The translations under genes and the position numbers were made by a program. 64,000 nucleotides of DNA from Microcebus murinus. Taxonomy: Eukaryota > Chordata > Mammalia > Primates > Cheirogaleidae. The stretch covers positions 52,885,501 through 52,949,500 of the forward strand of contig NC_134108.1 in NCBI RefSeq assembly GCF_040939455.1, in the 5' to 3' direction. Below are positions 34,861 through 48,516 of the stretch, one piece after another. The notes under the pieces are model-generated. The model saw only the letters and a list, made by a program, of their open reading frames with translations, ran no database searches and was not told the DNA's origin. The number at the start of each line of letters is the position of its first letter. Positions within the stretch are counted from its first letter, which is position 1.

Positions 34861-37241
34861 TTCATCCTTGTTGAAAGCAAGGTCAGCTTATCTACCATAT
34901 TTGGTCATACTGACCTTCAGGTATAAAGTATTTTAGATAGTACTATCATGAATTATGAAAGAAACAAAAGGTATTTAATATTTCACTTATCTTGAAATGG
35001 TTAAAATTAGATGTTCGTTTAGAAAGAAGAATCAGATCATAATACACAGTGTGAAAATGTTTGTTATTTAACTATTACAGCAGCCTTGCTGAAAATCCAA
35101 AATTACCAGGGCTGCTTGCTTTTTACAGACCATTTCAAAGTTACCAATGTCAGAGGTATGATAGCTGCTATAAGTTAAGCATTGGCTTGGCCTGAAGAAA
35201 GGCAATTTGTGTCAAAGGCTTTGTGTCAACTTTTATAAATGTTTTTGCCTTGCTCATCACATAACTTCTTTTAGGCTTTGGTTCTGCAAACGACCATCAT
35301 TTTTATCTATAACATTATTTCACAAGTCATTCTAAAGTCACATATTTCTCTAATATATACATTGAAAAATTTTTTACTATTAAACATTTGACCAACATAC
35401 AAGAAATTTTAAAAGAGGAATTTTATCATGATTACTTGATAAGTAAAGCAATAATTTATTATCTAGAGAAGTAGATACAAACATCCAAACAATGTATAAA
35501 AGAATTTAAATACCATATTAAAAGTACCTTGCAAAATACCTTAGGTATACAAAAACAAGAACTGCACAACAGTGACTAGCTCATATTTTATCACATACAC
35601 TTCCCATTAAAACATAGAAAGAAGACAGAGCATGAGAAATTCCAAAGGAAAGAAAGATGCACAGAGGTCATGAATCAATTCTGGTGGCATGACTGATGAA
35701 CTAGACAGAAGGTTAGAAAACAGTTCCAGATTTATACTGGTTGTCTGCAAGCCAGAGCCAAAAAGGGGGCTGGATTAAAAGATGTTATTCTAGTTTTAGC
35801 CAAGTGAATATCTGCTGGGTTATTCAAAGCTTTGAAGTTACCATGACTGAGTTACACCTTTGATATAAGTAATAATGTTGGTAGTATCTGAATTTTTATG
35901 AAGATAAACTGTTAAAACACTTCCCTATTGCTAGTATTACTAAATTACTAGCACTGAATTATTACTATATTACTCAGCTCATAAGAAATATTCATAAACT
36001 TTCCATTTTGACAACATTTATATGAATATTTAGAGGACCAGCTATCTTAGAGCATGTTACCTGGTGTAATCAGGACTAATTCATGTGCAAGGGACAAAAG
36101 AAGATTGTGTCAAACCATCTCCTGTCTTGATAGCTACAAAGGAATCAGAAGGAGTTAAAACTACTTTGCTGAAGTCACCAAGGAAAGGCTTATAATGATC
36201 AATAAGTTTGATCTCCCATTCCAGCACCAGCTACTGCTGAGGAAAATGATGAAGTATAAATGAGAAGTAAATGACCTCTGTCCATTTCTCCCTCTAGTCC
36301 AATCAGTCTTCTTGTGACTGACCCTTTGCCAAGAATCAGCAGTTCTTAAATTATTCACCATGTAGGTAGATAGGTGGATGAAAATTAAACAAGGAAAATT
36401 GCTACAATGTTCAGGTAGCCTCCATGTACTGTGATATTACCTCCTTTGTGTAGGTTTTATCTTGAAAATTAGAACTTAAGATAAAGTCATGTAAGGTATT
36501 CTTGGCTTCATGGCCAATTCCTTTCTTCCTTCTGACTGGGTGCCTTTCATATCATAAATCTTTTTATGTGATTAAAGTTTGATAGTCAAGCTGCTAAAAC
36601 ATCCTGCAGATCTTTTTCCTGATCACTGATTCCTTAAGGAATCTTGTCTCTCTATTTGAACATTTTAAGGCTGTGACCTTGTGAACATATGGCCACTGAT
36701 ATAAAAAAAAGACAGCTGTCAAGCTGAGATAGAGGTAGGGTTAGGGTTAGATTCTATATGTTAACAGATTTATTTGTACATATTCTATAAGCCAAAAAAA
36801 TGGTTTTGTTATAAGGACAATTCCTTAAGTATCTGAATGATGAATTCTTATATTCTTCGATCACCTTCTGGGTTTGGCTAGAGGAGGTTTACATGAAGAA
36901 CTGTACTTATTCTTTTGGTTGGAGAAAAGAAATAAAGCCACTGAATATTTTTTCTATTTTATTCTTTTAAAAAATCTTGAAAAATATCCTGAAAAGTGGG
37001 GTACAATGAGATAAACCTATTTGGATAATACTTGACCATTTTATTCAAAAATGAACAAAAATTTTATCAGTTTTCAGAAAACTAATAAAATCTAAAAACA
37101 TGATAGCTGCAAATGCAAATGGCAAGGTACTATTTATCACACTGAATGTAAAGTTCTCTTTATATATTAGACTTTAAAAACCTGATTTAATACAGCATAC
37201 ATGCAGGGGGACAGTCGTGCTTCAGTGGAAAACCATGCTTT
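34861..37241. other. Intron, nothing recognised
   Basis: About 2.4 kb of AT-rich sequence. Two to three TTAGGG-like units at 36733-36750 are too few to matter. No gene signal. Confidence 0.5.
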
Positions 37242-37668
37242 GTCTAGATCATTGGTCCCCAACCTTTTTGGCACCAGGAACCATGCATTACATTTGTGCA
37301 AACCAACCTCTCTGATAACAACAAACTGTATCTGCAGCCGCTCCTCAGCGCTAGCATCACTGTGTCAGCTCCACCTCAGACCATAAGGCATTAGATTCTC
37401 CTAAGGAGCAAAACCTAGATCCCTGGCATGCGCAGTTTACAGTAGGGCTTGCACTCCTATGATTCTCTCCTATGAGAATGTAATGCTGCGGCTGATCTCA
37501 CAGGAGGTGGAGCTTATGCGGTGATGAGGAGCAATGCGGAGCAGCTGTAAATACATGCGGAGCTTCTCTGCCTGGCCCACTGCTCACCTCCTGTTGTGCA
37601 GCCCGGTTCCTAAGAGGCCACAGACAGGTACCCATTCGCAACCTGGGCTGGGAACCTCAGGTCTAGAT
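37242..37668 (+). mobile_element. MER1B-type hAT transposon with 8-bp TSD
   Basis: 8-bp duplications GTCTAGAT at 37242-37249 and 37661-37668 flank an element starting CATTGGTCCCCAACC and ending GGGAACCTCAG. Internal landmarks are 'gcattagattctcctaagga', 'ccctggcatgcgcagtttac' and 'gcagcccggttcctaagagg'. This is the non-autonomous hAT-Charlie family MER1A/B, near full length, with typical hAT duplication size. ORF 37201-37386 is not a gene. Confidence 0.93.
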
Positions 37669-39673
37669 CTAGAGAACAGTTTCCAGATTATCTATTTCTG
37701 ATTCTAGGAGGGCTATTTTATAGCTCTCTTCATGGCTGATAACTGATAGCAGTGCAAAATTATTTTTCTCTGCAGAGAGGCAAATCCTATCCTGGCAGGT
37801 AGAGGTTCAACCGACTTTCCTTTCCCTCTGTGGAAGAAGCTAGTTTTGCCTCCATTTTCATTCACATTCATGTCAAAATTCCTAATCTATAACATGTCTG
37901 TTCTTTGGATTCTCCTTTGAACCAGTTATACCATCTGCCTGGCTCTCTCATGCAAATGAGTTAAATAAAATCTTTAACACTTGTTCAACTTTATATCTGC
38001 ATAAGAATCATGATATTACCATCTCTGAAAATTATCCTTTAACAAATAGTAAATGTGCACCATAGAAACCACTGCACGAGCTGCAAAAATCATTACAGAG
38101 GTCTTACTCTTTTAAGCACACTGACTCTAGAAAGGAGTTAAGATAAATGAACAACTAACTTTAACCCTCAGGGTTATTGGGCTCAATTTTACTTTTTAAA
38201 ATTTCTTTTCAGTGATTTTATTTTTCTTAAATACTGAAATATTTTGCTCTTTCATAATCCTGAGAATTATTTCCAACTACGCTAAAAGGAGATTAAAATA
38301 ATAAGAATATAATTATCTTTATAATTATTATATTTAATATTAAAATATATTACAAACAAAATTCTTATATAATAGGAATATGACTAAAATAATAAGAAAA
38401 TGATGTAATAATAAATAAGAAAAGGAGATTAGAATAATAAGAAAAATGATATAATCACCTAGAGAGAGGTAATCACTATTTCATCACCCTTCAGTCTTCT
38501 TACTGAATTGCTCAAAGAATTGCCCGATTTTCTAAGAACATACCAAAGATATTCAGAGATAGCAATTTTTATGGCCTTTTTTTCTTTTTAGCCTTTCATT
38601 GAATAGTTAAGAATTAAGAATTTTTCATTTCTGTTCATAATGGCAAGAAGAAAATTGACAGATGTTTTCTAATTGTTAGATAAATAAGAGCACAAATAAA
38701 AAAATACAGACAACAGCACTCTAGATTCTAATGAGAATAAAATTATATAAGCTAAATATCAAAGTATGAGTCTTTATATAAGACAATACCCTTGATAAAT
38801 ACTCTCAAACTCAAGAATCAATGAGTGAACAATCTATTTCTAAGAACAAAAAGGGGATTTGTTATCCAGTTATTCTACAGGGAGAATGTCACCATGCAAT
38901 ATTTTTGGACAAAAACTTTTTGCTTAAAGAACATATGACAGTATTTCACATTTTATGAGGTTTGTACTAGGAAATTTACATGATATTGTTCATAAGTAGA
39001 CAAATTTTGAAGGCACTGACTGACTGAAAGGATAGCATATAAATGAAAAATACACTGAAATGATAATCTAATCAATGTCTAAAAATGAAAATGTTTTGTA
39101 ACTATAGGCTAGAGAAAATGACCACCTCTCTTTGATGAAATCATAAGCCATGAATTAGGTGGCTGTCTTGGAAAAGACAATGGAAACCAAGATTTACTGA
39201 GCAGAATATTAAATATATTTCACAATTTAATATTTTTTAAACTTTCATCTTATAGAAAAAAAATTGGCAGAAGTTTCAACTCCTGGGCAAAACTATCCCA
39301 CAGTTTAATTTCCCTTTACCTAGTCATCTTTTGTTAAGTCTTACTAAGCTTCAGTTAGCACTATAAAGATTTTTCAAGGAAATCATAATGAAAGAATTAT
39401 AAGTTAACCCTATGTTGATGTGCATCTTTGGAGATGCTACTAGTCTGAAACTTGAAGAGATGCTAAGGTTAAAGTCACAGACTTGGGAGAGATCATGGTA
39501 AGAACAGATAGTAGTTAAAGCTCAGAGGTCACCCAGCAAAATGTGAAGAATGAGAGGATTGCAGACAAAGCTTTCAGAAATACTACTATTTAATAACTTT
39601 TGGGGTGGAGGAACCAGTAAGAGTCTAAGAAGGAAGAGTTAGAAGTAATAGGAAGGCAAGAAATTCCTTATTA
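37669..39673. other. Intron, unclassified AT-rich
   Basis: Around 38,280-38,460 there are imperfect repeats of 'aaggagattaaaataataag', a local AT-rich duplication. Otherwise nothing is recognised. Confidence 0.45.
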
Positions 39674-40039
39674 AAACAGAAAATACAGGCCGGGCGGGTG
39701 GCTCACACCTGTAATCCTAGCTCTCTGGGAGGCCGAGGCGGGCAGATTGCTTGAGGTCAGGAGTTCGAAACCAGCCTGAGGAAGATCGAGACCTCATCTC
39801 TACTATAAATAGAAAGAAATTAATTGGCTAACTAATACATACAGAAAAAATTAGCCGGGCATGGTGGTGCATGCCTGTAGTCTCAGCTACTCGGGAGGCT
39901 GAGACAGTAGGATCGCTTGAGCCCAGGAGTTTGAGGTTGCTGTGGGCTAGGCTGACGCCATTGCACTCGCTCTAGCCTGGGCAACAAAGCGAGACTCTGT
40001 CTCAAAAACAAAAACAAAAACAAACAAACAGAAAATACA
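39674..40039 (+). mobile_element. Young strepsirrhine-type Alu with 14-bp TSD
   Basis: AAACAGAAAATACA at 39674-39687 and 40026-40039 flank an Alu starting ggccgggcgggtggctcaca. The linker 'gaaagaaattaattggctaa' is present and the tail is (CAAAA)n-like. Recent insertion. Confidence 0.96.
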
Positions 40040-41288
40040 GTTTCATGTTCGGGAAAGTAGCTAATGGAGAGATCAAACAAGATAAGGCATTAAAATAGGT
40101 TGGTGGATTTAGCAATTAGGGGTAGTAAAAGGCTTAAGATAGAACAACATAAAATGAATACAAAACAATTAAGCAACTAAAATTGAATCACAGTACCAGT
40201 ATCAAAGTCAGACAAGCATATCTTAGGAAACAGATCTTCCTAGGGCATTCATTTACTCAGAGAGCAGAGAAGCAGCCCTTTCCAAAGCTGTATACCATAT
40301 ATCCTATTGAAAATCACCAGAGTCCAATAGAAGAACAGACAATGGACATAAACAGGCAATTCACAAAAAGAAAAAGAAAAACAGCACAAGTATTTTCAAA
40401 ATACTTGCCCACAGTAGCAGAAATACAAAGTTTTAAAAAGCAAAAATCATACCCCTCCCCCCAAAAAATCAACAAATTACATTTCCTCCAAAGTAGCATA
40501 TAAAATATTCTGAATGAACATATCACTGAAAACAACTAAAAATGCTGGATAAAATATATTAAAACAATTTTTGAAATGTTCTTCTGATCAGGCAGGAAAG
40601 TTAGTAATGCATAGAGGCCAAAAATGAAGTGAAAGCAGGAAACTAGGAAGGTAAGTGGAGCATTGAAACAGACTCTTATTCTGGAGACATCTACAGAATA
40701 CCAGCAACAGCCTTAAGCTTTCCCCTTATAAGGTGGGCAATGCAGCAGAGAGGTCAGGAAACAAAACCTAGGACCTGTCCAAAATTAGGAGTCTAATAGG
40801 AGTCCCTGCCCCACAAAGAGCTGGAACCCCTTCCCCAAATTATACCGACAATGTAAAGATAAATGAAAAGTAAAGTTGCTTCAAAGAAGGTGACAGAGAG
40901 ACAACTTTTCTAATCCCAACTTGGTGCTGGGAGGAAGAGAAAATAAATCTCCCTCTTGAGAAGTGATAACCACAAGCCAGATGCCATATGGTGTTGCCTC
41001 ACTTAGGGGCTAAAACTCAAGCTGAGAATTTATTTTAAAATGGTTCTCAGTTGGTACAAGTACCTCCAGGCACATGTTAGAGAGTAAACACAAATCCTAC
41101 CAGAGAAAAAGCACTTTCTAGACAAGAGTCAAAAAATTTCTATAGATAAAAGTTTAAGAAATATGACTTTCTGGTTAAAAAAAAAAAAAGAAAATAGGGT
41201 ACTGTGAAGCCAGTACAATCAGACTCAAATACTTCAGATATAGAGTTGGTCAGACTCAGACTATTAAAATTAATATATTTTGCTATAT
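40040..41288. other. Intron, unclassified, possibly old L1
   Basis: Phrases such as 'tggacataaacaggcaattc' (40343) recall L1 ORF2, but the rest does not align in my memory. The ORF at 40183-40503 (106 codons, Lys/Gln-rich) has no recognisable domain and I do not consider it a gene. Confidence 0.35.
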
Positions 41289-41576
41289 TTAACACATTGA
41301 CTGCCACACTAGAAAAAAATTCCACCCCTCCCCATCACAATGTGTTATTAAAACAACAATCCTTTCATATTTGTTATTGTTTTTATTGTTTTCCATGCAT
41401 GAGTTACATGCAATGCAATACATGGTTGTAGATTTAAATTTTCAATATTAATCGTAACAATAAGAACACCAACAAGTAAGATTTTCATGAATCAACTGGA
41501 GGGTTTTGTTTCATGCAGCCCTGGGCTCAAAACTAGCCCAAGTTAAATACAACTCACATAGTAGTCAATGTGTTAA
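41289..41576. mobile_element. TTAA-flanked element with terminal inverted repeats
   Basis: TTAA at 41289-41292 and 41573-41576 bracket a 280-bp segment whose ends are inverted repeats: CACATTGACTGCCACACTAG on the left and CACATTGACTACTATGTGAG on the reverse complement of the right, with the first ten bases identical. This is the architecture of a non-autonomous piggyBac-superfamily element. It shares no terminal sequence with the one at 5618-6012 and is CpG-poor, so it belongs to a different and probably older family. No transposase ORF. Confidence 0.7.
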
Positions 41577-42374
41577 AGCAATACTTCTTAACATTATCAG
41601 ACCAATATTCTTATACTGAAAGAAATTTAAAATAATATAATCTACATATACATATAATCTAAACTATATCTCTATATTCCTTAACTGTGACATATACAAA
41701 ATAGTAATTTATAGTAAGTTAATACACATTTTCAATTAAAAAACTACACAAGATGACACATATAAAATGTCAATGCTTTTACTTATTTATAATAAATACA
41801 TGTAGATTTAAGAGAAGCCATTCCATACAAGTACAGGAAAAGGAAAGATAAGCAATACATGGAGATACTAAAATAAAAATTATTATGTGTATAAGGAAAG
41901 AAAAATCACCTTGATTAAAGTAGCATAACATGTCAAGACAAATTAAATAATCAACATAGCAACAATTAGAAATACAACACTCTTTAAATGAGCTAAATCT
42001 TGTATATAAGTATAGGAGCCAAATAATGTCCTATGTTGTCAGATGGCAGATGACAGTGATGAAGTATAGCAGACAACATACTACATGTATTTTAATTCTA
42101 CCACATGGTGAGACATAAATTCAGTGGCAAGTATTTAAAAAAAACCTTGGAGACAAGATCCTTTAATAGGTGACACAGAATAGCTGATGGATTGGAAAAC
42201 AAAAAATAATACAAGAGATTATAAGGAAATTGTTTCTGGAAATGGTATAGTGAGGCCCCAAAACAATTAGCAAACCCCAAATAAATTTCTACATGTAATA
42301 TTTACAATTTAGGTATTTTATCTCTGTATTACAAAAAAATTATCAATACTATATAAAACATTACACAATATGTT
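41577..42374. other. Intron, nothing recognised
   Basis: AT-rich; ORF 42098-42280 (- strand) is unconvincing. Confidence 0.45.
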
Positions 42375-42962
42375 TTCTAACCACACAGAATTAGAAATAA
42401 ACAAGACATACAAAAATTCCAAATAACTTTGGAAATCATACAGGACACTTTTAAGTATCACTTAGATCAAAGAAGGAATCACAAGGTAAATAAAAATGAA
42501 AACAAAAGAAGTTAAAATTTGTGGGATGCAGCTAATGCAGTGCTCGGAGGGAAAGCTAAAACTTATTAGAGAAGAAAAAAGGTTTAAAAATCATTGGTCT
42601 AAATTTTCACCTCAAGAAGCTAGAAAAAGAGAAAATTAAACCAAAAGTAAACTGAATTAAATAAGAGTAGAAACTGATAAAATAGAACTATAACAAAGCT
42701 AAAAATTGGCTTGAAAAGATTAATAAAATTAATAAACTCATAGTAAGAATGATAAATAAATAAGAGAGAAGAAACAAACTACCACCATCAGGAATGAAAG
42801 AGGGAATATTGCTACATATTTTACAAAAGAATATTATGAACATTTTTTTTTTTTGCCAAAAACATTCTACAACTTATATAGAAAGTATCCATTCCTTGAA
42901 AAAACACAATGTATTATAAGAAAACTCACACAAGAATAAAGGGAAAATCTAAATTGTCTTCT
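42375..42962 (+). repeat. Ancient L1 ORF2 fragment (part 1)
   Basis: 'gtgggatgcagctaatgcag' followed by 'tgctcggagggaaagctaaa', and later 'aggaatgaaagagggaatat', follow L1 ORF2 in sense orientation, with many small deletions. It continues after the insert at 42963-43345 and is an L1M-age element. Confidence 0.85.
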
Positions 42963-43345
42963 ATGACAGTTAATTTTATGTGTCAACTTGGCTAGATCAC
43001 GGGTAATCAATTTTTGGTCAAACACCAGTCTAGATGCTTCTGTGAAGGTAATTTTTAGATGTGACTAACATTTGAATCAACAAACTTTGAGTAAAGCAGA
43101 CTACCCTGCATAATGTGGGTTTCTTCAATTAGTTGAAAGCCTTAAGAGAAAAAGACTAATGTTCCTGGAAGAAAAAGGAATCCTGTCTCCAGACTGCTGA
43201 CTGCTGTTGTCTTTGAGCTGCAACATCAACTCTCCCCTAGGTCACCATCCTGCATACCTGTCTTGTAGATTTTGGACTTGCCAGCCCCCAGGTATTCTGT
43301 CTCCAGATTGTCTTAAAGGAATTAAATTTGTAATAAAATTATTTT
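42963..43345 (+). mobile_element. LTR-like insertion in L1 (family uncertain)
   Basis: 'gttaattttatgtgtcaact' followed by 'tggctagatcacgggtaatc', and later 'actaacatttgaatcaacaa' and 'gattttggacttgccagccc', match a common ancient mammalian repeat that I believe is an ERVL-class LTR. I cannot name it with certainty. It interrupts the L1 ORF2 sequence that resumes at about 43,346. No coding region. Confidence 0.55.
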
Positions 43346-44347
43346 TTCCCAAAGAAAGCTCTAAGCCCAGATAGTTTTACTGGTGAATTCTACCAAATAT
43401 TGAAAGAATTCTTTATAATGATGTAATCTTACAAAACCTTTTAGTATGAGGGAGGAATGCACATATCAGACCCAAATAATCCTCATAATACCAAAACCTG
43501 ACAATTACAATGAAATAAAATTATTCAGCAGTATTCTTCTTGAACACAAACAAATAATTAGCAAAAAGAATCCAGTGATATATAAAAAGGATTATATGTC
43601 ATGACCAACCAGAGTTTATCCCAGAAATACACACACAGTTGGTTATATAAAAGGCCACTTAATTCACCATATTAATAGCATAAAGGAGATAAAAACATCC
43701 TCTTATTTTAGTACTAGAAAATGCAGAAAAAAGCATTTGACAAAATCCAACATTCACTCATGATTAAAAACTCTCAGATATCAGGAATAGAGAAAACTTC
43801 CTCAATTTGGCAAAGGATTATTAAATACTTTCCTCCAAAGAATGAGAAAGTGACAAGGATGTCCATTCTCATCACTTCTAAATAACATTTTATTGAAATA
43901 CCTAGCCAGTTCAGTACGGCAATAACCAAAAAACACGAAAGAAATAAAAGGCATAAAAATGGAAAAGCAGAAGGGAGACTGTCTTCATTTGCAGAGAACA
44001 TTAACATATAAAATCCAAAGAAATCTATAAAAACAGAATAGGTAAATTTAGTAAAGTAAAAGGTTACAAGGCAGATATACAAATATCAACTATTTTTGTA
44101 CACTAGCAACAAACAAAACACAAAATATTAAAAGATTATTTACAATAGCATCAAAATACATAAAATAATAAATTTAACAGACTATTTGTAAGACTTTTAT
44201 ACTAAGAACTAAGAAACATTATGAAGAGACATAAAAGAAAACTCAAATAAATGAATATATATCAATATTAATGAATCAGAAAACTCAAAAACTGTTAAGA
44301 TGTCAATTCTCACCAAATTATTCTACGGATTAAATGCAATGACAATC
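43346..44347 (+). repeat. Ancient L1 ORF2 fragment (part 2, RT region)
   Basis: 'ttttactggtgaattctacc', 'aatgcagaaaaaagcatttg' and 'gtgacaaggatgtccattct' follow the reverse-transcriptase part of L1 ORF2. The frame is destroyed by indels. The antisense ORF at 43774-44082 is its shadow. Confidence 0.9.
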
Positions 44348-44707
44348 AAATCTCCTGTTGAGGCCAGGTAAGGTGGCTCATACCTGTAATCCGAGCACTC
44401 TGGGAGGCCGAGGAGGGTGGATTGCTCCAGGTCAGGAGTTCAAAACCAGCCTGAGCAAGAGCAAGACCCCCGTCTCTACTAAAAATAGAAAGAAATTAAT
44501 TGGACAACTAAAAATATATAGAAAAACTTAGCTGGGCATGGTGGCACATGCCTGTAGTCTCAGCTACTCGGGAGGCTGAGGCAGGAGGATAGCTCATGCC
44601 CAGGACTTTGCGGTTGCTGTGAGTGAGGCTGATGCCACGGCACTCTAGCCCAGGCAACAGAGTGAGACTCTGTCTCAAAAAAAAAAAAAAAAAAAATCTC
44701 CTGTTGA
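44348..44707 (+). mobile_element. Young strepsirrhine-type Alu in L1, 14-bp TSD
   Basis: AAATCTCCTGTTGA at 44348-44361 and 44694-44707 flank an Alu (44362-44693) starting ggccaggtaaggtggctcat, with linker 'gaaagaaattaattggacaa'. It is inserted into the old L1. Confidence 0.97.
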
Positions 44708-44815
44708 CAAGTTCATTTTAAATAAAAAGGTAAAAGACCTTGAAGATTCAAAGTGATTTTGAAAAAATTCACAAGGCCATAGGGCTTATACTATTTTTTA
44801 TAAAGCTACATACAG
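44708..44815 (+). repeat. Ancient L1 ORF2 fragment (part 3)
   Basis: This short L1 remnant lies between the Alu and the MER20 insertion and continues the ORF2 register seen on both sides. Confidence 0.6.
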
Positions 44816-45023
44816 CAGGGCTCCTCAACCTTTTAGGCCAGATAATTCTTGTTGTGGGAGGCTGTCCTGTACACTATATTAATAGGATCTTTAGCAGTAT
44901 CCCTAGCCTCTACAAACTTGATGACAATCAAAACCCTCTCCCCAGTTGTAACAACTACAGATGTTTCCAGACATTGCCAAATGTTCCCTGCAAAGCAAAA
45001 TCATGATCCACTGAGAATCAATG
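44816..45023 (-). mobile_element. MER20 hAT transposon, reverse orientation
   Basis: 'gtgggaggctgtcctgtaca', 'tctttagcagtatccctagc' and 'tgtttccagacattgccaaa' match the reverse complement of MER20 (hAT-Charlie). The ends cagggctcctcaacc and gagaatcaatg fit its termini. ORFs 44740-45006 and 44849-45058 are not genes. Confidence 0.88.
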
Positions 45024-46345
45024 AGACAGTTAATAAGATAGTATGGTATTTGCATTAGGATGGACAAATTAAGTTAATATGAAAGAATAGAATCCACAAA
45101 CATACCACCTTTACTCAGACAACTGATTTTCAACAAAGAGGTACTACAGTAAATTAATGAAAAAAAGTAAAGTCTTCATTAAAAAGGCACTGGAACAATT
45201 AGATAAACTTAGGGAAAAAAAAGAATCTCATCATACCACACATCGAAATGAAATTGAAATGCATTTATGAATCATAGATCTAAACATAAAAGGTAAAATA
45301 ACAGAACTTCTAAAAGAAAATATAACAGAATATCTTCATAACCTTGGGATAGAGATACATATTTCTTATAACACATTAAGTGCCAATTATATTTTTAAAT
45401 TGATATATTAGACATCACTAAAATTAAAAAGCTCCTACTCATGAAAAGTCACTGATATGAAAATGAAAAGACAAACCTCAGAATTGGAGAAACAATCTCA
45501 GTACATTATCTTTAAACTAAACTGTATCCAAAATATATTAAAAACTCTTCTAACTCAGTAATAAAGAGAGCATTCAATTTAAAAAACAATTAGAAAAAGA
45601 TGAAATACAAATGGCTCAAAGTACATGAAAAGATGTTCATTTATCATAATGGGAATGAAAATTAAGACCAAAATGAGATGCCCCACACAATCAGTAGAAA
45701 GGCCAAAATTTTAAAAAACTAAAATATCAAATATTGACAAAAATGCTCAACAACCTAAATATTGCTGGTTTGGAAAACTGGCAGTTTCTTATAAAGTTTG
45801 GAAAACTACTCTATGATCCAGCAACTCCACTTTTATGTAATTTCTCAAGAACAAATGTACACAAAAAGACATTTACAGAAATGTCTACAGCAGCTTCCGT
45901 CATAACAGCAACACATTGTTAATGACCCAAATGTCTGGCAATATGTAAATGGATATACTTATTGCTTAATATTCACACAAAAACTGCATAAAATTAAAAT
46001 AAAAATAACCTAGTCATATAGATAATGCTAATCAATCTTATAAACTCTATGTTGAGTGAAACAAACTAGACAACAAACCACATACTGCATAATTCATTGG
46101 AATGCCTTTTATGTTAAGCTTCCGCAAAACTTCCATGTGGAGAGAAATCAAGAACAGTAACGTGTATATGGCAGAGACTTGCTGGAAAGAGGCACAGAGG
46201 ACTACATAGGATGATGAAAATATTCCATTTATTGATTGGGGTATTTGTTATATGGAAGTATATTTTATAAAAACTCATCAAATTGTACATTTAAGTTCTG
46301 TGCATTTTATGTATATTTTACCTCAATTAAAAATATGTACATTCA
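45024..46345 (+). repeat. Ancient L1 ORF2 end and 3' UTR (part 4)
   Basis: The L1 resumes ('tagtatggtatttgcattag', later 'tgatccagcaactccacttt') and runs to a typical L1M terminus ('aaattgtacatttaagttct', then 'atattttacctcaattaaaa'). With parts 1-3 it forms one L1M element of about 3 kb of original sequence, interrupted three times. Confidence 0.88.
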
Positions 46346-46362
46346 AAGAGTGACCAAGGTTC

Positions 46363-46404
46363 TACAAAAAAAAAAAATAAAAAAAAATAAAAAATAAAAA
46401 AAAA
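46363..46404. repeat. A-rich simple repeat
   Basis: An AAAAATAAAA-type run, perhaps a degraded poly-A tail. Confidence 0.85.
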
Positions 46405-47529
46405 TATGTACAATGTCAGTAATATAGCCCTTATCATGTACATATGCTAACTTGATAATATTTTAATTCAAATCTATGTAAAGGAGTCTCAAATTTCCTC
46501 TGGTTACACACTTACATGTAACAAGTACAAATGCTCTCTGATATTGGTGTGCTGTATTGTCAACTCAAATACTAACAGTGGCCCAGCTGTCAGTGACATG
46601 ATTTTCAGAAAGGCCAACAATTTTTGGACAATGGTCAGTAAAACAAAATATTTTTAGAACAATATAAAGCATAACCTTCTCTCAATTTAGTATAGTTTCA
46701 TTTCTAGAAAATTTGGCATACATTAGGATGCATGAAAAATTATCTGTATTTACATGTAAAACAGAATTAAGTTTGATGCTTGGATATTTATAACTAGTCT
46801 TTTCACTGATGTGAGTGCTGCCATAAATATTCAAAAGTAATGATGTAGATGCGATAATCTGTTGTGTAAGATTGTCTTCACATAGGGAAATTATCTAGCT
46901 TTCCTTAATGAGAGTACCCTTTCCCATCACATGTTTACCAAAATCTCCCCTACAAATTTACAAGTACTTTCTGTGGTGAGGAACCAATCTCATAGAGAAT
47001 CACTGATCTGAAGAAATAACAAGAGATTGAAAATACAATCATAAAAAATAGATTATTTCCAACATTACCAAGGAGATTTGAAAAAAAAAACAAACAGAAT
47101 TACCAGAATTTTTTTTTTCTCAAATTGAAACTAAAAGCTCAATGAGTAACTTAAAATCAAATCAGAAACAGCTGAAGAGAATACAAGAACTACTTCGAGC
47201 AGTATGGCCAACCAGATTCTCTAAAAAACACCTGGATAAAACACATTTTTCATACACTGCTGGGTTTGTAGAAAATTAGGAAAATATACTTCCACAAACT
47301 TAGAGATCAAGTCAGAGAAAGGAGCAGTGAGATATAACCAGACAGAAAAGGTAGAGCTCCCCTGAAGGCAACTGCTGATATTAATGTTGCAGTAGGCAGG
47401 TAGATGAAGTCAGGGGCTAGCAGCATCTGGAATTGCTTCCACACCAAGGAAGGGAACCTTAAAATTAGATACAATAATCAAGGCAGTGGCAACTGCAAGT
47501 CTGGACAGAAGCAATCACAACTCCCTCTA
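46405..47529. other. Intron, nothing clear
   Basis: AT-rich sequence; some parts from about 47,160 may belong to the old L1 that follows. Confidence 0.4.
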
Positions 47530-48161
47530 AAGAAATGCTTTACCAATTTAAGCCTGTACTTTTTTAACAGATTATAATCAAATATTTATGATCTCATAAT
47601 CAAAGATCATAAAACATTGAGAAATAATCCACCAAGTGAGAGTCAGCATAAACAACAAACTTGGACTTAGAATTCCAAGGACATTATTGGAATTGTCAAA
47701 AACAGACTATAAAATAGAGATAAAAATTTTTTACAGGAATAAAACATGAAATCATAAAAATGAATAAGTAACAAGAGACTAGCAAAAATAACTAAGTACA
47801 TTTGGTAATATAAAATTCAATACAACTATTAGATATGAAAAAGATATTTCTGACATTTAAAATTCAGTGGAATTGTTAAACAGCAACTTGGACAGAGTGA
47901 AAGGTAGATGTAGTAAACTGGAAAATAAATCTGAAGAAATCATGTGAAACAGAACAGATTAGAAAATTAAATATGGAGGAAAGACTTGAACTCACAGACA
48001 GATGGAGCATTAATTATAGCAAAGCAGAATAAATAAAAATAAATCTACACCTACATAAAATATAGTGAAACTGCAGAAACCTAAAACAAAAAACTGATCT
48101 TATAAAGCAGCTAGACAGCAAAGAAAATTCATCTGCAAAAGAAAAAAAACAGCAATTAGAC

Positions 48162-48516
<355 letters not shown>

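Noticed and set aside
36731..36750. Telomere-like TTAGGG units
   Set aside because: Only two to three imperfect units; no interstitial telomere array or fusion signature.
40183..40503. 106-codon Lys/Gln-rich ORF
   Set aside because: No start context, no motif, AT-rich region with old L1-like words; most likely non-coding.
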